A stretch of DNA of 64,000 nt, taken from NCBI RefSeq assembly GCF_004337695.1, contig NZ_SJXJ01000011.1, positions 114,886 through 178,885 of the forward strand, read 5' to 3'. Source of the DNA: Tenacibaculum sp. M341 (GTDB lineage: Bacteria; Bacteroidota; Bacteroidia; Flavobacteriales; Flavobacteriaceae). Positions 26,791-36,302 of the stretch are shown here, one piece after another. The notes under the pieces were generated by a model. That model was not told the DNA's origin. It worked only from the letters and a program-made list of their open reading frames with translations, and did not search any database. A program made the position numbers and the translations under genes. Within the stretch, counting starts at the first letter, position 1; each line of letters opens with the position of its first letter.

Positions 26791-28764
26791 TTACCAAACA
26801 ACTGGCATAAAAACAGTCATTTCTGCCTGCCCTCTATTGCTCCAAGCAAAATAAGGAACAAGATTTGTTTTATAAGAATTCCATTGAGGAGCTTTTACTG
26901 TTTTGTACATTGAATTTGGATTATCACTACGTAACATTAATTCGCTATTAATTGTAGTAACTCCTCCTAAAAAATCTGGTTTAAATTCTGCTTCTAAAGC
27001 TTCTTTTCCGTTGATGTAAACATCTAAAATATTTGTATCCTTTGGTAAATCTGGAGACTCTACACAATACACAACCGGACCTCTTTTTACAGCAACCTGA
27101 TTTCTTACCTCTTCAATACGTGGATGACCTTCTACAAAATGAGTTTCCATAGGCAAATCTATTGTAATTACATCTCCTGCACTCCATTCTCTATTTAAAA
27201 TAGCATAAGTACCAGAAATAACTTCTGCAGTAACTTTTTCACCATTAATTGAAATTGAAGCATTGTTTACCCATTCAGGTATACGAACTAACAATTCAAA
27301 AGCTTCTGATTTACACTCTTCAATAGTTAGGTTGATACTACCTTCCCAAGGATAATTAGTTTCTTGAGTAACTTTTATTACTGAACCGTCTAGTAACTTT
27401 GTATCTAAAACACTACTTCCGAAAAGATTTACTACTAATCCGTTTTCAGATAGACTGTAAGCCCATTCTGAAACTCTAGCAATTGTACGCACCAAGTTTG
27501 GTGGACAACAAAAACATTCTAAATATGGTTTTCTTTCTGGAGTTTCCGTTACATCTTTATGTGCATTGTAGTCTCTTGTATTATTTACCATACGTAATGG
27601 ATTCGCATAGAAATACTCTTTCCCAGTTAAACTGATCCCAGAAAGCGCACTGTTATACATAACTAATTCTATGATATCTGCATATTTAGCTTCTCCTTTT
27701 ACACCTAACATTCGATAACTAAACATGGCATTACAAAGATTAGCACAAGTTTCATTGTAAGCAGTCATATTCGGCATCATATAATCATCAATAAAACCTT
27801 CTTCGATCATATCTCTGTTCTTTGATGCTCCATAATGTGTTTGTCCAACTGCTCCAGTTACATACATTTTCTTCTGAGTTACACTTTCCCAAAGCCTGTC
27901 TAAAGCATCCAATAATGCCTGCTCTCCTGTTTCTGCATACACATCTGTAGCTCCTGCATAATAATACAAAGCCAATACAGCGTGTCCTACAGGTTCTGTT
28001 GCATCTCGAAGTGCAGTTCGCTCTTGTACCATATCTCCTATAGGATAACCTTCTGTAGTTGAATGGTGTGCTACTTCATATTTACCTCTATTGTTTATAA
28101 AACGTTCTGCTAATTCTAAATACTTTTTATCACCAACTGTTCTATACAATTTTACCAATCCCATAATTTGAGTTTGATTAAAACCAAAACGACCGTAATG
28201 TTTGGTTTCTGGCATAAAAATGGTATGTAATAAATCGGCATGTTTTATAGCAATATCTAAGAAATTTCTTTTTCCTGTAATAGTATAATGTGCACAAGCA
28301 CTTAATAATAAATGCCCAGTATTATACATTTCGTGATACTTTCTGTTTTCGTAACGATCTGCATCTTCTCGTAATTGAATTTGAGTTTGTAAATACCCAT
28401 CTTCTTCTTGAGCATTTCCTATAATTCTGATGTACTCATCTAACTTTTCTAAGATCTTTTCATCCTTATTATGTCCGTATACATATATCTGAGCTTCCAT
28501 GTATTTATAAAAATCACCATCGTGCCAATACATTCCTTTATGCTCTCCTGTTTTTTCTCCAGCGGCAATTTTAAAGTTGTTCAGTGCATGACCAATATCT
28601 CCACACAATACATCTCCCATGTAAGGAACCATAATATCTTCACAAAGTTTAAATTTGTCTGCCCAAAAACCTGTGGTCCATTGACAGTCTCCTAATTTAA
28701 TTCCTTTAAACTTTGTATGTGTTGCAATCTCTTTTTTATGTATACTAGTTGATTCTGTTATCAT
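26791..28764 (-). CDS. GH127 (DUF1680) glycoside hydrolase, candidate 3,6-anhydro-D-galactosidase
   Basis: 657 residues, full length for GH127, no signal peptide, so cytoplasmic or periplasm-independent. The metal/nucleophile set known from the beta-L-arabinofuranosidase HypBA1 is present: Glu322, then Cys340 18 residues later in NETCANLC, and the Cys-Cys pair 419-420 in ECFCCPPN. Family members act on beta-L-arabinofuranosides. In the Zobellia carrageenan system GH127/GH129 enzymes instead remove 3,6-anhydro-D-galactose from the non-reducing end of desulfated oligosaccharides. The surrounding D-anhydrogalactose genes make that activity the better guess. Second gene of the minus-strand operon, 49 bases after the sulfatase. 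Confidence 0.9.
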   Translation of the reverse strand: MITESTSIHKKEIATHTKFKGIKLGDCQWTTGFWADKFKLCEDIMVPYMGDVLCGDIGHALNNFKIAAGEKTGEHKGMYWHDGDFYKYMEAQIYVYGHNKDEKILEKLDEYIRIIGNAQEEDGYLQTQIQLREDADRYENRKYHEMYNTGHLLLSACAHYTITGKRNFLDIAIKHADLLHTIFMPETKHYGRFGFNQTQIMGLVKLYRTVGDKKYLELAERFINNRGKYEVAHHSTTEGYPIGDMVQERTALRDATEPVGHAVLALYYYAGATDVYAETGEQALLDALDRLWESVTQKKMYVTGAVGQTHYGASKNRDMIEEGFIDDYMMPNMTAYNETCANLCNAMFSYRMLGVKGEAKYADIIELVMYNSALSGISLTGKEYFYANPLRMVNNTRDYNAHKDVTETPERKPYLECFCCPPNLVRTIARVSEWAYSLSENGLVVNLFGSSVLDTKLLDGSVIKVTQETNYPWEGSINLTIEECKSEAFELLVRIPEWVNNASISINGEKVTAEVISGTYAILNREWSAGDVITIDLPMETHFVEGHPRIEEVRNQVAVKRGPVVYCVESPDLPKDTNILDVYINGKEALEAEFKPDFLGGVTTINSELMLRSDNPNSMYKTVKAPQWNSYKTNLVPYFAWSNRGQAEMTVFMPVVW

Positions 28765-28813
28765 TATCTGCTATGCTTTTATATATAAGTTGAATTAATT
28801 CAACATTTATTTT

Positions 28814-30247
28814 TTAATTTTTAAGATTCTTATTGAAAGAACTCCCTGAAGTTTTTTCTCCTTTATTCCAATATTTATCCATTCTATCAATATCATATTT
28901 TTCATAACTCTTCTTCAACATCCATCTGGGTCTTTCTAAAGTTAATTCCCAATCAAACAACTCTTTGTACATTTGTCTATACAGCTCTGGGTGTTCACTA
29001 GAAACATCATACAACTCTTTTTCATCTTCAACAATATTGAATAACATTGCAGGACGATCTGGAAATCGTATCAATTTCCAATCCCCTTTTCGAATTGCAC
29101 CTCTACCATCTTTTCTCCAAAATAACGCTTGATGTGGTTCTCCTGTTTTGCTTCCTTTTATATACGGAAGTAAACTCACCCCATCGATATCTTTTATCTT
29201 AGAAACATCTCCTCCTCCGATTTCATAAAAAGTTGGTAGTAAATCAAAAGTACTAATTGGGTATTTATAACTTGAACTTAGCTTTTTTTCCTTGGGAAGT
29301 TTTAGTAAAAATGGTACTCGAATCCCTCCTTCTAAATGATTTGATTTTGTTCCACTAAGTGGATAATTTACAGATGCATTTTTATCAGAAGGTCCGCCAT
29401 TATCATTGGTAAAAACAATTAAAGTATTATCATCTAAACCTAACTCTTTTAATTTATCCATAATTTTACCACAAGCTCTATCTAAAGCTAATGTCATTGC
29501 AGCTACTTCTTTTCGTTTTCCTTTCAGATTCGGAAACTTTTTTAAATCTTCCTTTTTAGCATCCATTGGTGTATGCACAGCATTAAAAGAAACAAATGCA
29601 AAAAAAGGTTTCGATTTATTCTTCTCTATAAACTTTATTGTTTCATCAGCTAAAAAATCAGTCAGATACCCATTATGCTCCTGATAATTTTCAAATCCTT
29701 TTTCTAACCAATTCAATTTATCTTTTGGTAATTTCTTGTATGCAAAATAATCTCTTGCTCCTCCTCTAAAACCATAAAATTCATCAAAACCTCTTTTTGT
29801 AGGATGAAAACGATCGGCCCCACCAACATGCCACTTTCCGTAAAAACCAGTAACATATCCTAAACTCTGCATATAATCTCCCATTGTTTTTTCCCCTAAC
29901 GGCAATCCCATTTCTGCATTATCTTGAGCAGAAACTTCACTCATATAACCGGGTACATTATTCTCTTCGTAACCAAAACGTTGTTGATACTTACCTGTTA
30001 ATAAACCTGCTCTTGATGGCCCACAAGTTGGATCTGTTACATAAGCTTGTTTAAATTGTATACTTTCATCTGCTAATTTATCTAAACTTGGAGTTAGCAT
30101 TTCTTTGCTTCCTTGAAAACCAAAATCATTATAACCTGCATCATCTGCAAATAGTAATATAATGTTAGGTTTATCTTGAGCATTGATTATCGCTCCTATA
30201 TTAAATAGAGCTAATAATAAGAATACCTGTAAATGTTTTTTACTCAT
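28814..30247 (-). CDS. S1-family sulfatase, exported
   Basis: About 477 residues from the preferred ATG at 30247 ([12 protein letters not shown]), which begins a clean signal peptide ending INAQ. An upstream ATG at 30268 would add seven residues but lies only 8 bases from the -7 box at 30277-30284. The formylglycine site is CGPSR in [15 protein letters not shown]. Metal-site features are FADDAGYND near the N-terminus, GKWHVGG and [10 protein letters not shown]. It should remove sulfate esters from carrageenan oligosaccharides in the periplasm. The specific position (4S of galactose or 2S of anhydrogalactose) cannot be read. First gene of the minus-strand operon that runs to galE. Confidence 0.94.
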   Translation of the reverse strand: MSKKHLQVFLLLALFNIGAIINAQDKPNIILLFADDAGYNDFGFQGSKEMLTPSLDKLADESIQFKQAYVTDPTCGPSRAGLLTGKYQQRFGYEENNVPGYMSEVSAQDNAEMGLPLGEKTMGDYMQSLGYVTGFYGKWHVGGADRFHPTKRGFDEFYGFRGGARDYFAYKKLPKDKLNWLEKGFENYQEHNGYLTDFLADETIKFIEKNKSKPFFAFVSFNAVHTPMDAKKEDLKKFPNLKGKRKEVAAMTLALDRACGKIMDKLKELGLDDNTLIVFTNDNGGPSDKNASVNYPLSGTKSNHLEGGIRVPFLLKLPKEKKLSSSYKYPISTFDLLPTFYEIGGGDVSKIKDIDGVSLLPYIKGSKTGEPHQALFWRKDGRGAIRKGDWKLIRFPDRPAMLFNIVEDEKELYDVSSEHPELYRQMYKELFDWELTLERPRWMLKKSYEKYDIDRMDKYWNKGEKTSGSSFNKNLKN

Positions 30248-30276
30248 TATCTTGTTTTTATAAAACACACAATCAT

Positions 30277-30284
30277 CAAATTTA
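30277..30284 (-). promoter_or_regulatory. -7 box of the sulfatase-GH127-galE operon
   Basis: The minus strand reads TAAATTTG, a perfect TAnnTTTG box. No good TTTG lies 19-21 bases upstream. Transcription would start about 7 bases later, giving a short leader to the ATG at 30247. Confidence 0.45.
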
Positions 30285-30487
30285 TAACATCAGTAACTAT
30301 AATAGTTCGTTAATTTTATCGTAAGCACACAATATTTTATCTTAGTTAGGGTAAATATATCTCAATAAACTTTTCTCTTCTTCTTACTTCTCATATTAAA
30401 AACCTACTGAAATAGATAAAATAAAGTTAGTAAGAGGTAATTTACACCTCTACTTCTTATCACATTTTTTATTGTTTTGTTTTAGGT

Positions 30488-30512
30488 TATACTTTATTGT
30501 GTATACAGCAAT
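30488..30512. promoter_or_regulatory. palindromic GTATAC site upstream of the anhydrogalactose/galactose operon
   Basis: TATAC at 30488-30492 is followed by ATTGTGTATACAGCAAT (30496-30512), an imperfect palindrome centred on TGTATACA. It lies about 50 bases before the kinase gene, where a LacI-family repressor (encoded in the same operon) or another regulator could bind. A GTATAC pair also occurs in the kappa-carrageenase leader. Confidence 0.4.
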
Positions 30513-30560
30513 TAAGTTTTTAACCAAGAGCTGTAAGTTCTTTATATAAAGTTGAATATT

Positions 30561-31508
30561 ATGACTTCTACATATTTTATTAGCTGTGATTGGGGTACCA
30601 CTAATTTCAGATTACGTGTAATTGAAACAGCAACCCTAACTGTTATTGAAGAGAACACGTCTGATTTAGGAATTAGAGATTTGTTTGATGTATTTAAAAC
30701 CACTTCTTCAATAACTCAATTTGACTTTTTTTCGAATCATTTAAAAAAAGAAGTTTTAAAGCTACCTCAAAAATATCAAAATGAAATTATTGTCATTGCT
30801 GGTATGGCTTCTTCCAATATTGGTTTAAAAAACATGCCATATGCTAATTTCCCTTTCTCTATGGATGGTAGTAATTTAAATTCAGAATATTTAAAAACTT
30901 CCAATGGATTAAACATCGTATTAATTTCTGGTGTAAAAAATTCTTCAGGAATGATGCGTGGCGAAGAAGTTCAAGCAATAGGTTTGGCTAATTTTTTAAA
31001 AGATCTTAACGAAGGAATATTATTACTTCCTGGTACACACAGTAAACACATATCTTTTACTAACCACTCTTTCACCAATCTAAAAAACTTTATGACTGGT
31101 GAATTATTCGACATATTATCCAACACTTCTATTTTAAGTAACTCGGTGGTTTCTACCACTTGGAATTCCGAAAAAAATCAAGCTTTTAAAGAAGGTATTG
31201 AAATTGGAATTAAGCATCAACTAGCTGCTAGTTTATTTAGCGTTAGGGTAAAAGATGTTTTGGAAAATAAAGATAAAAAAGACAATTATTATTTCTTAAG
31301 TGGTATGCTCATTGGTAATGAGTTAAGCTACTTACAACACATAACAACCAAATTATTTTTAGCGGCATCTAATCCTATGTTTGACATGTATAAGACTGCG
31401 CTAGAAATGATTATTCCTAAAAATCAACTTGTACTATTAGATGATTCAATTTTAAAAAACGCGTTTTTAATAGGACAACAAAAAATACTCTTATTACATG
31501 ATAAATAA
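30561..31508 (+). CDS. dgoK: 2-dehydro-3-deoxygalactonokinase
   Basis: About 315 residues from the ATG at 30561; a TTG 9 bases earlier is in frame but unlikely. The N-terminus FISCDWGTTNFRLRVI is the phosphate-1 motif of the DgoK branch of the ASKHA fold. Later motifs are AGMASSNIG, LLPGTHSKHI and FLSGMLIGNEL. It phosphorylates 2-keto-3-deoxy-D-galactonate at O6. In carrageenan metabolism this is step three of the 3,6-anhydro-D-galactose route (DauC role). First gene of a plus-strand operon, overlapping the aldolase gene by 11 bases. The D-KDGal specificity of this family is a main argument for carrageenan over agar. Confidence 0.93.
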   Translation: MTSTYFISCDWGTTNFRLRVIETATLTVIEENTSDLGIRDLFDVFKTTSSITQFDFFSNHLKKEVLKLPQKYQNEIIVIAGMASSNIGLKNMPYANFPFSMDGSNLNSEYLKTSNGLNIVLISGVKNSSGMMRGEEVQAIGLANFLKDLNEGILLLPGTHSKHISFTNHSFTNLKNFMTGELFDILSNTSILSNSVVSTTWNSEKNQAFKEGIEIGIKHQLAASLFSVRVKDVLENKDKKDNYYFLSGMLIGNELSYLQHITTKLFLAASNPMFDMYKTALEMIIPKNQLVLLDDSILKNAFLIGQQKILLLHDK

Positions 31509-32148
31509 CAACTCTTCTTTCTCTTGGGATTTATTTAATGAAGCTCCCATTATTGGAATTGTAAGAGGTTTAAGTAAAGAAACTACTCTTAACATTGCTA
31601 AAACCTTTTTAGAAAGTCAACTCTATACGTTGGAAGTAACTATGAACACAGAAGGAGCTACGGAATTAATTAATAATCTTAAAAATAATTTTCCTAAACT
31701 AAATATCGGTGCAGGAACTGTTTGTACCATGGTTGACTGCCATAGGGCAATTACAGCTGGTGCTCAATTTATTGTTACACCAATTATAAATGAAGAAGTT
31801 ATTACTTACTGTGTTTCTAAAAATATTCCAATTTTTCCTGGTGCTTATACTCCTACTGAAATATACAAAGCTTGGTCTTTAGGGGCTTCTGCTGTAAAAG
31901 TTTTTCCAGCAACCCAACTAGGACCAAAATACATTAAAGATGTGTTAGCTCCTCTTAATGACATAAAACTATTGCCTACTGGTGGTGTTTCAAAAGAGAA
32001 TATTTCATCATTTTTTGAAGCTGGTGCTAAAGGTGTGGGTATGGGTAGCTCTCTTCTTCATAAAGAATATATAGCAACTGAAAACTTCACCGATTTGAAA
32101 ACACATTTTCTATTGATTAAACAGCAAATTCAAGAGTATTTAAAATGA
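31498..32148 (+). CDS. dgoA: 2-dehydro-3-deoxy-6-phosphogalactonate aldolase
   Basis: 216 residues of the Eda/DgoA class I aldolase family. The Schiff-base lysine is in SAVKVFPATQLGP (about residue 137); GIVRGLSKE at the start and LPTGGVSKEN near the phosphate site are also typical. It splits KDPGal to pyruvate and D-glyceraldehyde 3-phosphate, completing anhydrogalactose breakdown (DauD role). It overlaps dgoK by 11 bases and galK by 4, so the three are translationally coupled. Confidence 0.93.
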   Translation: MINNNSSFSWDLFNEAPIIGIVRGLSKETTLNIAKTFLESQLYTLEVTMNTEGATELINNLKNNFPKLNIGAGTVCTMVDCHRAITAGAQFIVTPIINEEVITYCVSKNIPIFPGAYTPTEIYKAWSLGASAVKVFPATQLGPKYIKDVLAPLNDIKLLPTGGVSKENISSFFEAGAKGVGMGSSLLHKEYIATENFTDLKTHFLLIKQQIQEYLK

Positions 32149-33272
32149 ATATGAATCCTAAAAAACAATACGATATTGTCATCGATTCTCCTGGTAGAAT
32201 TAATCTTATTGGAGAACACGTTGATTACAGTGGTGGTCATGTATTACCTGCTTCTATTGATAAAAAAATCACGTTAAGTTTTCGTAAAAATGATACTGAA
32301 ACTTGTAAAGTATACTCTGAAAATTTTAAAAATCAATTTGAAATTAATCTAAATGATTTAAAAAGAAGTAATATAGAATGGCATAACTATATTATTGGAG
32401 TTATTTTTCATATAAATGTACTAAAGCCTAATGCTGTAAAAGGTTTTGACTGTAATATTTATAGCAATTTACCTTTGGGCTCGGGTGTTAGTTCTTCTGC
32501 TGCTTTAGAGTGTGGTATTGCTAAAGGTTTAAACGAACTATTTAACATTGGACTTACCGATATTGAAATTATTAATATTTCAAAAGATGCTGAACATACT
32601 TTTGTGGGTACCAAATGTGGTATTATGGATCAATTTGCTGTAGTAAAAGGTTGTGCTGATCATCTACTTTTATTGAATTGTGAAACACTAGAACATCAAT
32701 TAATACCTGCTGATTTTGGCGATTATAAAATCATTTTATTAAACACCAATGTTTCTCACAACTTAGCCACTAGTGAATATAATGTGAGGCGTGATGAGTG
32801 TAATACAGCTTTAGAAGCCATCAATAAAAAATATCCTGAATATACATTATTAGCTCAAGTAAGTCCAAAGATTATTCAAGAGTTTAAAAATATATTACCT
32901 CATAAAATCTTTAATAGAGCTTTATACATTACAAAAGAAAACAGAAGAACTCTTTATGCTGTTGAATGCCTTAAAAATAAAGACATTGTAGGTTTTGGAG
33001 AATGGGTTTACAAATCGCATAGAGGACTTACCAATTTATTTGAAGTGAGTTGTGAAGAGCTCGATTTTTTAGTTGATTTTACTCACAATCTTGATTATGT
33101 AGTGGGAGCCAGAATGATGGGTGGTGGTTTTGGTGGATGCACCATTAATATTGTTCATAAAGATTTTCATGAAGAATTTATCAATAGTATTTCTCCTGCT
33201 TACCAAGAAAAATTCAATATTAATCTTACTCCAATTACAGTAGCTATAGGAAACGGAGTTTCTAAAATTTAA
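32145..33272 (+). CDS. galK: galactokinase
   Basis: 375 residues, standard for GalK. GHMP kinase motifs are visible: the galactokinase signature GRINLIGEHVDYSGGHVLP at about 17-35, the ATP-binding LPLGSGVSSSAAL at about 110-122, and MMGGGFGGCTI near residue 325. It makes galactose 1-phosphate, feeding GalT 2 bases downstream. The gene begins four bases inside the aldolase gene. Confidence 0.96.
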   Translation: MNMNPKKQYDIVIDSPGRINLIGEHVDYSGGHVLPASIDKKITLSFRKNDTETCKVYSENFKNQFEINLNDLKRSNIEWHNYIIGVIFHINVLKPNAVKGFDCNIYSNLPLGSGVSSSAALECGIAKGLNELFNIGLTDIEIINISKDAEHTFVGTKCGIMDQFAVVKGCADHLLLLNCETLEHQLIPADFGDYKIILLNTNVSHNLATSEYNVRRDECNTALEAINKKYPEYTLLAQVSPKIIQEFKNILPHKIFNRALYITKENRRTLYAVECLKNKDIVGFGEWVYKSHRGLTNLFEVSCEELDFLVDFTHNLDYVVGARMMGGGFGGCTINIVHKDFHEEFINSISPAYQEKFNINLTPITVAIGNGVSKI

Positions 33273-33274
33273 TT

Positions 33275-34306
33275 ATGGAATTTAACTCAAAATCGCACAG
33301 ACGATATAATATATTAACTGGAGAATGGATTTTAGTTTCTCCACACAGAACCAAAAGACCTTGGCAAGGAAAAAAAGATAAACCTGTCATTTTAGAAAAG
33401 GTTACTTATGATCCTGACTGCTATTTATGTCCAGGAAACACAAGAGCTAACGGAAGTGTAAATCCTGATTATGAAAGCACGTATAGCTTTGTAAATGATT
33501 ACGCGGCTTTGATTGAAGATCAAGAACACGAAACTTATACCAATGGATTGTTAAAAGCAGAAAGTGAAGAAGGAATTTGTAAAGTAATTTGTTTTTCGCC
33601 AGATCATTCTTTAACGCTACCATTAATGTCTGTTGCATCAATTTGTGAAGTGATTAGTTTATGGCAACATGAATATGAGGAGCTCGGAAAAAAAACAAAC
33701 ATTAATCATGTTCAAATATTTGAGAACAAAGGTGCAATTATGGGCTGCAGTAATCCACATCCTCACGGGCAAATTTGGGCTCAGTTTTCTATTCCTGAAG
33801 TAGTTTTAAAAAAGCAATTCCATCAACTTGATTATTGGAAAAAAAATAACAGAAGTTTAATAAGCGATTATATTCAACAAGAGTTGGCATTGAATGAACG
33901 TATTGTTTTAAAAAATGAACATTTTGTTGCTTTGGTTCCATATTGGGCAACTTGGCCATACGAAACGATGATTGTTCCAATCAAACAATATCAACATATT
34001 GGACAATTAAATAATGATGAAAAAACTGCTTTTGCTGAAATCATTAAGCAATTAACTACCAAATACGATAATCTTTTTCAAACTTCATTTCCTTACTCAT
34101 CAGGAATACATCAAAGTCCTACCGATAAAGAGCATCCCGAATGGCATTTTCACATGTCTTTTTATCCACCGCTTTTACGATCTGCTGAAGTGAAAAAGTT
34201 TATGGTTGGCTATGAAATGTTTGCCAATGCACAACGAGATATTACTGCAGAACAAGCAGCTAACACTTTAAAAAAATTACATATTAAACATTACAGTATT
34301 GCATAA
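33275..34306 (+). CDS. galT: galactose-1-phosphate uridylyltransferase
   Basis: 343 residues. Active-site NPHPHGQIWA holds the His-x-His nucleophile region. The cysteine pair in the YLCPGN region and the HFHMSFYPP segment match the metal-binding scaffold of the HIT-like GalT family. It transfers UMP between UDP-glucose and galactose 1-phosphate; GalE at 19.7 kb recycles the UDP-galactose. It starts 2 bases after galK. Confidence 0.96.
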   Translation: MEFNSKSHRRYNILTGEWILVSPHRTKRPWQGKKDKPVILEKVTYDPDCYLCPGNTRANGSVNPDYESTYSFVNDYAALIEDQEHETYTNGLLKAESEEGICKVICFSPDHSLTLPLMSVASICEVISLWQHEYEELGKKTNINHVQIFENKGAIMGCSNPHPHGQIWAQFSIPEVVLKKQFHQLDYWKKNNRSLISDYIQQELALNERIVLKNEHFVALVPYWATWPYETMIVPIKQYQHIGQLNNDEKTAFAEIIKQLTTKYDNLFQTSFPYSSGIHQSPTDKEHPEWHFHMSFYPPLLRSAEVKKFMVGYEMFANAQRDITAEQAANTLKKLHIKHYSIA

Positions 34307-34312
34307 TTTACA

Positions 34313-35317
34313 ATGAAAAGCAACGTCACTCTTAAAGACATAGCAAAAACCTTAAATTTATCTACATCAACAGTTTCAAAAGCATTAAACAACAGCTATG
34401 AAATTAGTGTAAAAACAACAAATAAGGTAAAAGAATTAGCTTCAAAACTAAACTACATTCCAAATGATGTAGCCAGAAGTTTAAAATCAAATATTACCAA
34501 AAGAATTGGTGTAATTGTTCCTAATGTACAAGATGACTTCTTTGCTAAGGTGATTCATGCTATAGAACTAGAAGCTAATAAATTAAACTATAAACTTATT
34601 ATTTGCTTGTCAAATGATGTTCTAAGTAAAGAAGCCGATTCTGTTTCGTTTTTAATGAATGGAAGCGTAGATGGTGTATTGATTTCATTGGCTGAGGAAA
34701 CTCAAAATAAGAACAACTTTGACCATTTTAAAAGTTTGGGACATCGTAATTTTCCTTTAGTTATGTTTGATAGAGTTTCAGAAGAAATTATATGTGATAA
34801 AATAACTGTAAATGATTTTGAAGCTACGTATGATGCTGTAAAATATCTTGTAAAAACCAATTGTAAAAACATTGCCTTTTTATCTACTATTGCAAATACC
34901 AGCGTTGGAGCACTCAGAACCAAAGGATATTGTAAAGCTATTGAAGATGAATTATCTGCTTCTCCTAATTTGATAAACATTACTGATTACAACGAGTTTG
35001 AAGGAAAGTTAATAAAAGCACTTCAACAACATAAAATAGATGCTTTGATAACTGCTGATCAACTTTCTGCTATTTGTGCTATTAATATTATTCAGAAAAA
35101 AGGACTTCATGTACCTAATGATATTGCTGTAATTGGTTTTACAGACGGAGCAATTCCCAAATACACATTACCCTCTTTAACAACCATTAACCAGAAACCA
35201 GAAGAAATGGGAAAACTGGCTTTTAAGACTTTAATGAAACGTATTCACAACAACGATAAAAAAATTAAAAATATAGTCATTGAAACTGAACTTGTTAAAA
35301 GAGCTTCTACCTACTAA
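34313..35317 (+). CDS. LacI-family transcriptional regulator
   Basis: 334 residues. N-terminal HTH VTLKDIAKTLNLSTSTVSKALNN with hinge-helix region PNDVARSLKSN, followed by a periplasmic-binding-protein-like effector domain (RIGVIVPNVQDDFFAKVIHAI). It lies between galT (6 bases) and galM (2 bases), so it is probably an autoregulated switch for the galactose/anhydrogalactose operon. The effector could be galactose, KDGal or anhydrogalactose. The palindrome at 30496-30512 is a candidate operator. Confidence 0.94.
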   Translation: MKSNVTLKDIAKTLNLSTSTVSKALNNSYEISVKTTNKVKELASKLNYIPNDVARSLKSNITKRIGVIVPNVQDDFFAKVIHAIELEANKLNYKLIICLSNDVLSKEADSVSFLMNGSVDGVLISLAEETQNKNNFDHFKSLGHRNFPLVMFDRVSEEIICDKITVNDFEATYDAVKYLVKTNCKNIAFLSTIANTSVGALRTKGYCKAIEDELSASPNLINITDYNEFEGKLIKALQQHKIDALITADQLSAICAINIIQKKGLHVPNDIAVIGFTDGAIPKYTLPSLTTINQKPEEMGKLAFKTLMKRIHNNDKKIKNIVIETELVKRASTY

Positions 35318-35319
35318 TT

Positions 35320-36297
35320 ATGAATACTTATATTTTAAAAAATAAAAATAATTTAGAATTAGAAATCAGTACTCTTGGCGCTACTATACTAAGTTTAAAG
35401 GTGCCTGATAAAAATAACAAACTTGTGAATGTTGTTGTTGGTCTTAGCTCTAGTGAAGATTATAAAACTGAAAAATATTTAAATAATAACTTGTACTTAG
35501 GAGCTACTGTTGGCAGGTATGCTGGACGAATTTCTAAAACAAGTCTTGAAATTGATGGAAAAAAATTTCCTATTCATACTAAAGAAGGAGTGCATTTACA
35601 TGGTGGTAAAAATGGATTTGATAAAAAAAACTGGATTGTAGAAAATATTGAGAATGGTGTTACATCTTCCATTACCTTATCATATTTAAGTGAACATTTA
35701 GAAGAAGGTTATCCAGGGAACTTACATGTTTTTGTTACTTATTCTCTTACTGAAAATAATGAATTAACAATTAAATATTCAGCAACAACAGATAGTGTTA
35801 CACACGTAAATCTTACCAATCATTCTTATTTTAATTTAAATGGAGAGCAATCTATATTGAATCATGAATTATTTATTGATGGTGATTTTTATTTAGATGT
35901 TGATGATCAATTGATTCCTTCAGGCAAAAAAAACGCTGTTGATAAAACTTCTTATGATTTTAACAAAAAAACTAAAATCAATCATCCAAACTTTAATGGA
36001 TTAGACGACACTTTCATTTTAAACAACAAAAAACATGATGCTGAAATAAGTTCTAAAACATCAGGAATTTGTATGAAAGTTTTTACCAATCAACCTGCTA
36101 TTGTGGTATACACTCCTAAAAATTTTAAAGACTTAACTTTTAAAGATGATGTGATTTACACAGATTTCCCTGCTATTTGTTTTGAAACTCAACATTATCC
36201 AGATTCTCCAAATAACGCTCATTTTCCAACTACTCTATTAAAACCTGGTGATACTTACAGCAATGAAACTACTTTTAAATTCTCCGTTTTAAAATAG
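35320..36297 (+). CDS. galM: aldose 1-epimerase (galactose mutarotase)
   Basis: 325 residues with the mutarotase features GATVGRYAGRIS (about 63-74), a catalytic histidine region LTNHSYFNLNG (about 165-175) and ending region YTDFPAICFETQHYPD with the catalytic glutamate. It interconverts alpha and beta galactose before GalK. No signal peptide, so cytoplasmic. Last gene of the plus-strand operon; its stop is only 5 bases from the convergent cytochrome gene, with no obvious terminator between. Confidence 0.95.
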   Translation: MNTYILKNKNNLELEISTLGATILSLKVPDKNNKLVNVVVGLSSSEDYKTEKYLNNNLYLGATVGRYAGRISKTSLEIDGKKFPIHTKEGVHLHGGKNGFDKKNWIVENIENGVTSSITLSYLSEHLEEGYPGNLHVFVTYSLTENNELTIKYSATTDSVTHVNLTNHSYFNLNGEQSILNHELFIDGDFYLDVDDQLIPSGKKNAVDKTSYDFNKKTKINHPNFNGLDDTFILNNKKHDAEISSKTSGICMKVFTNQPAIVVYTPKNFKDLTFKDDVIYTDFPAICFETQHYPDSPNNAHFPTTLLKPGDTYSNETTFKFSVLK

Positions 36298-36302
36298 CAT
36301 TA

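Noticed and set aside
30552-30560. TTG start for the KDGal kinase at 30552
   Set aside because: The ATG three codons later begins directly before the conserved N-terminal strand and suits the family length.
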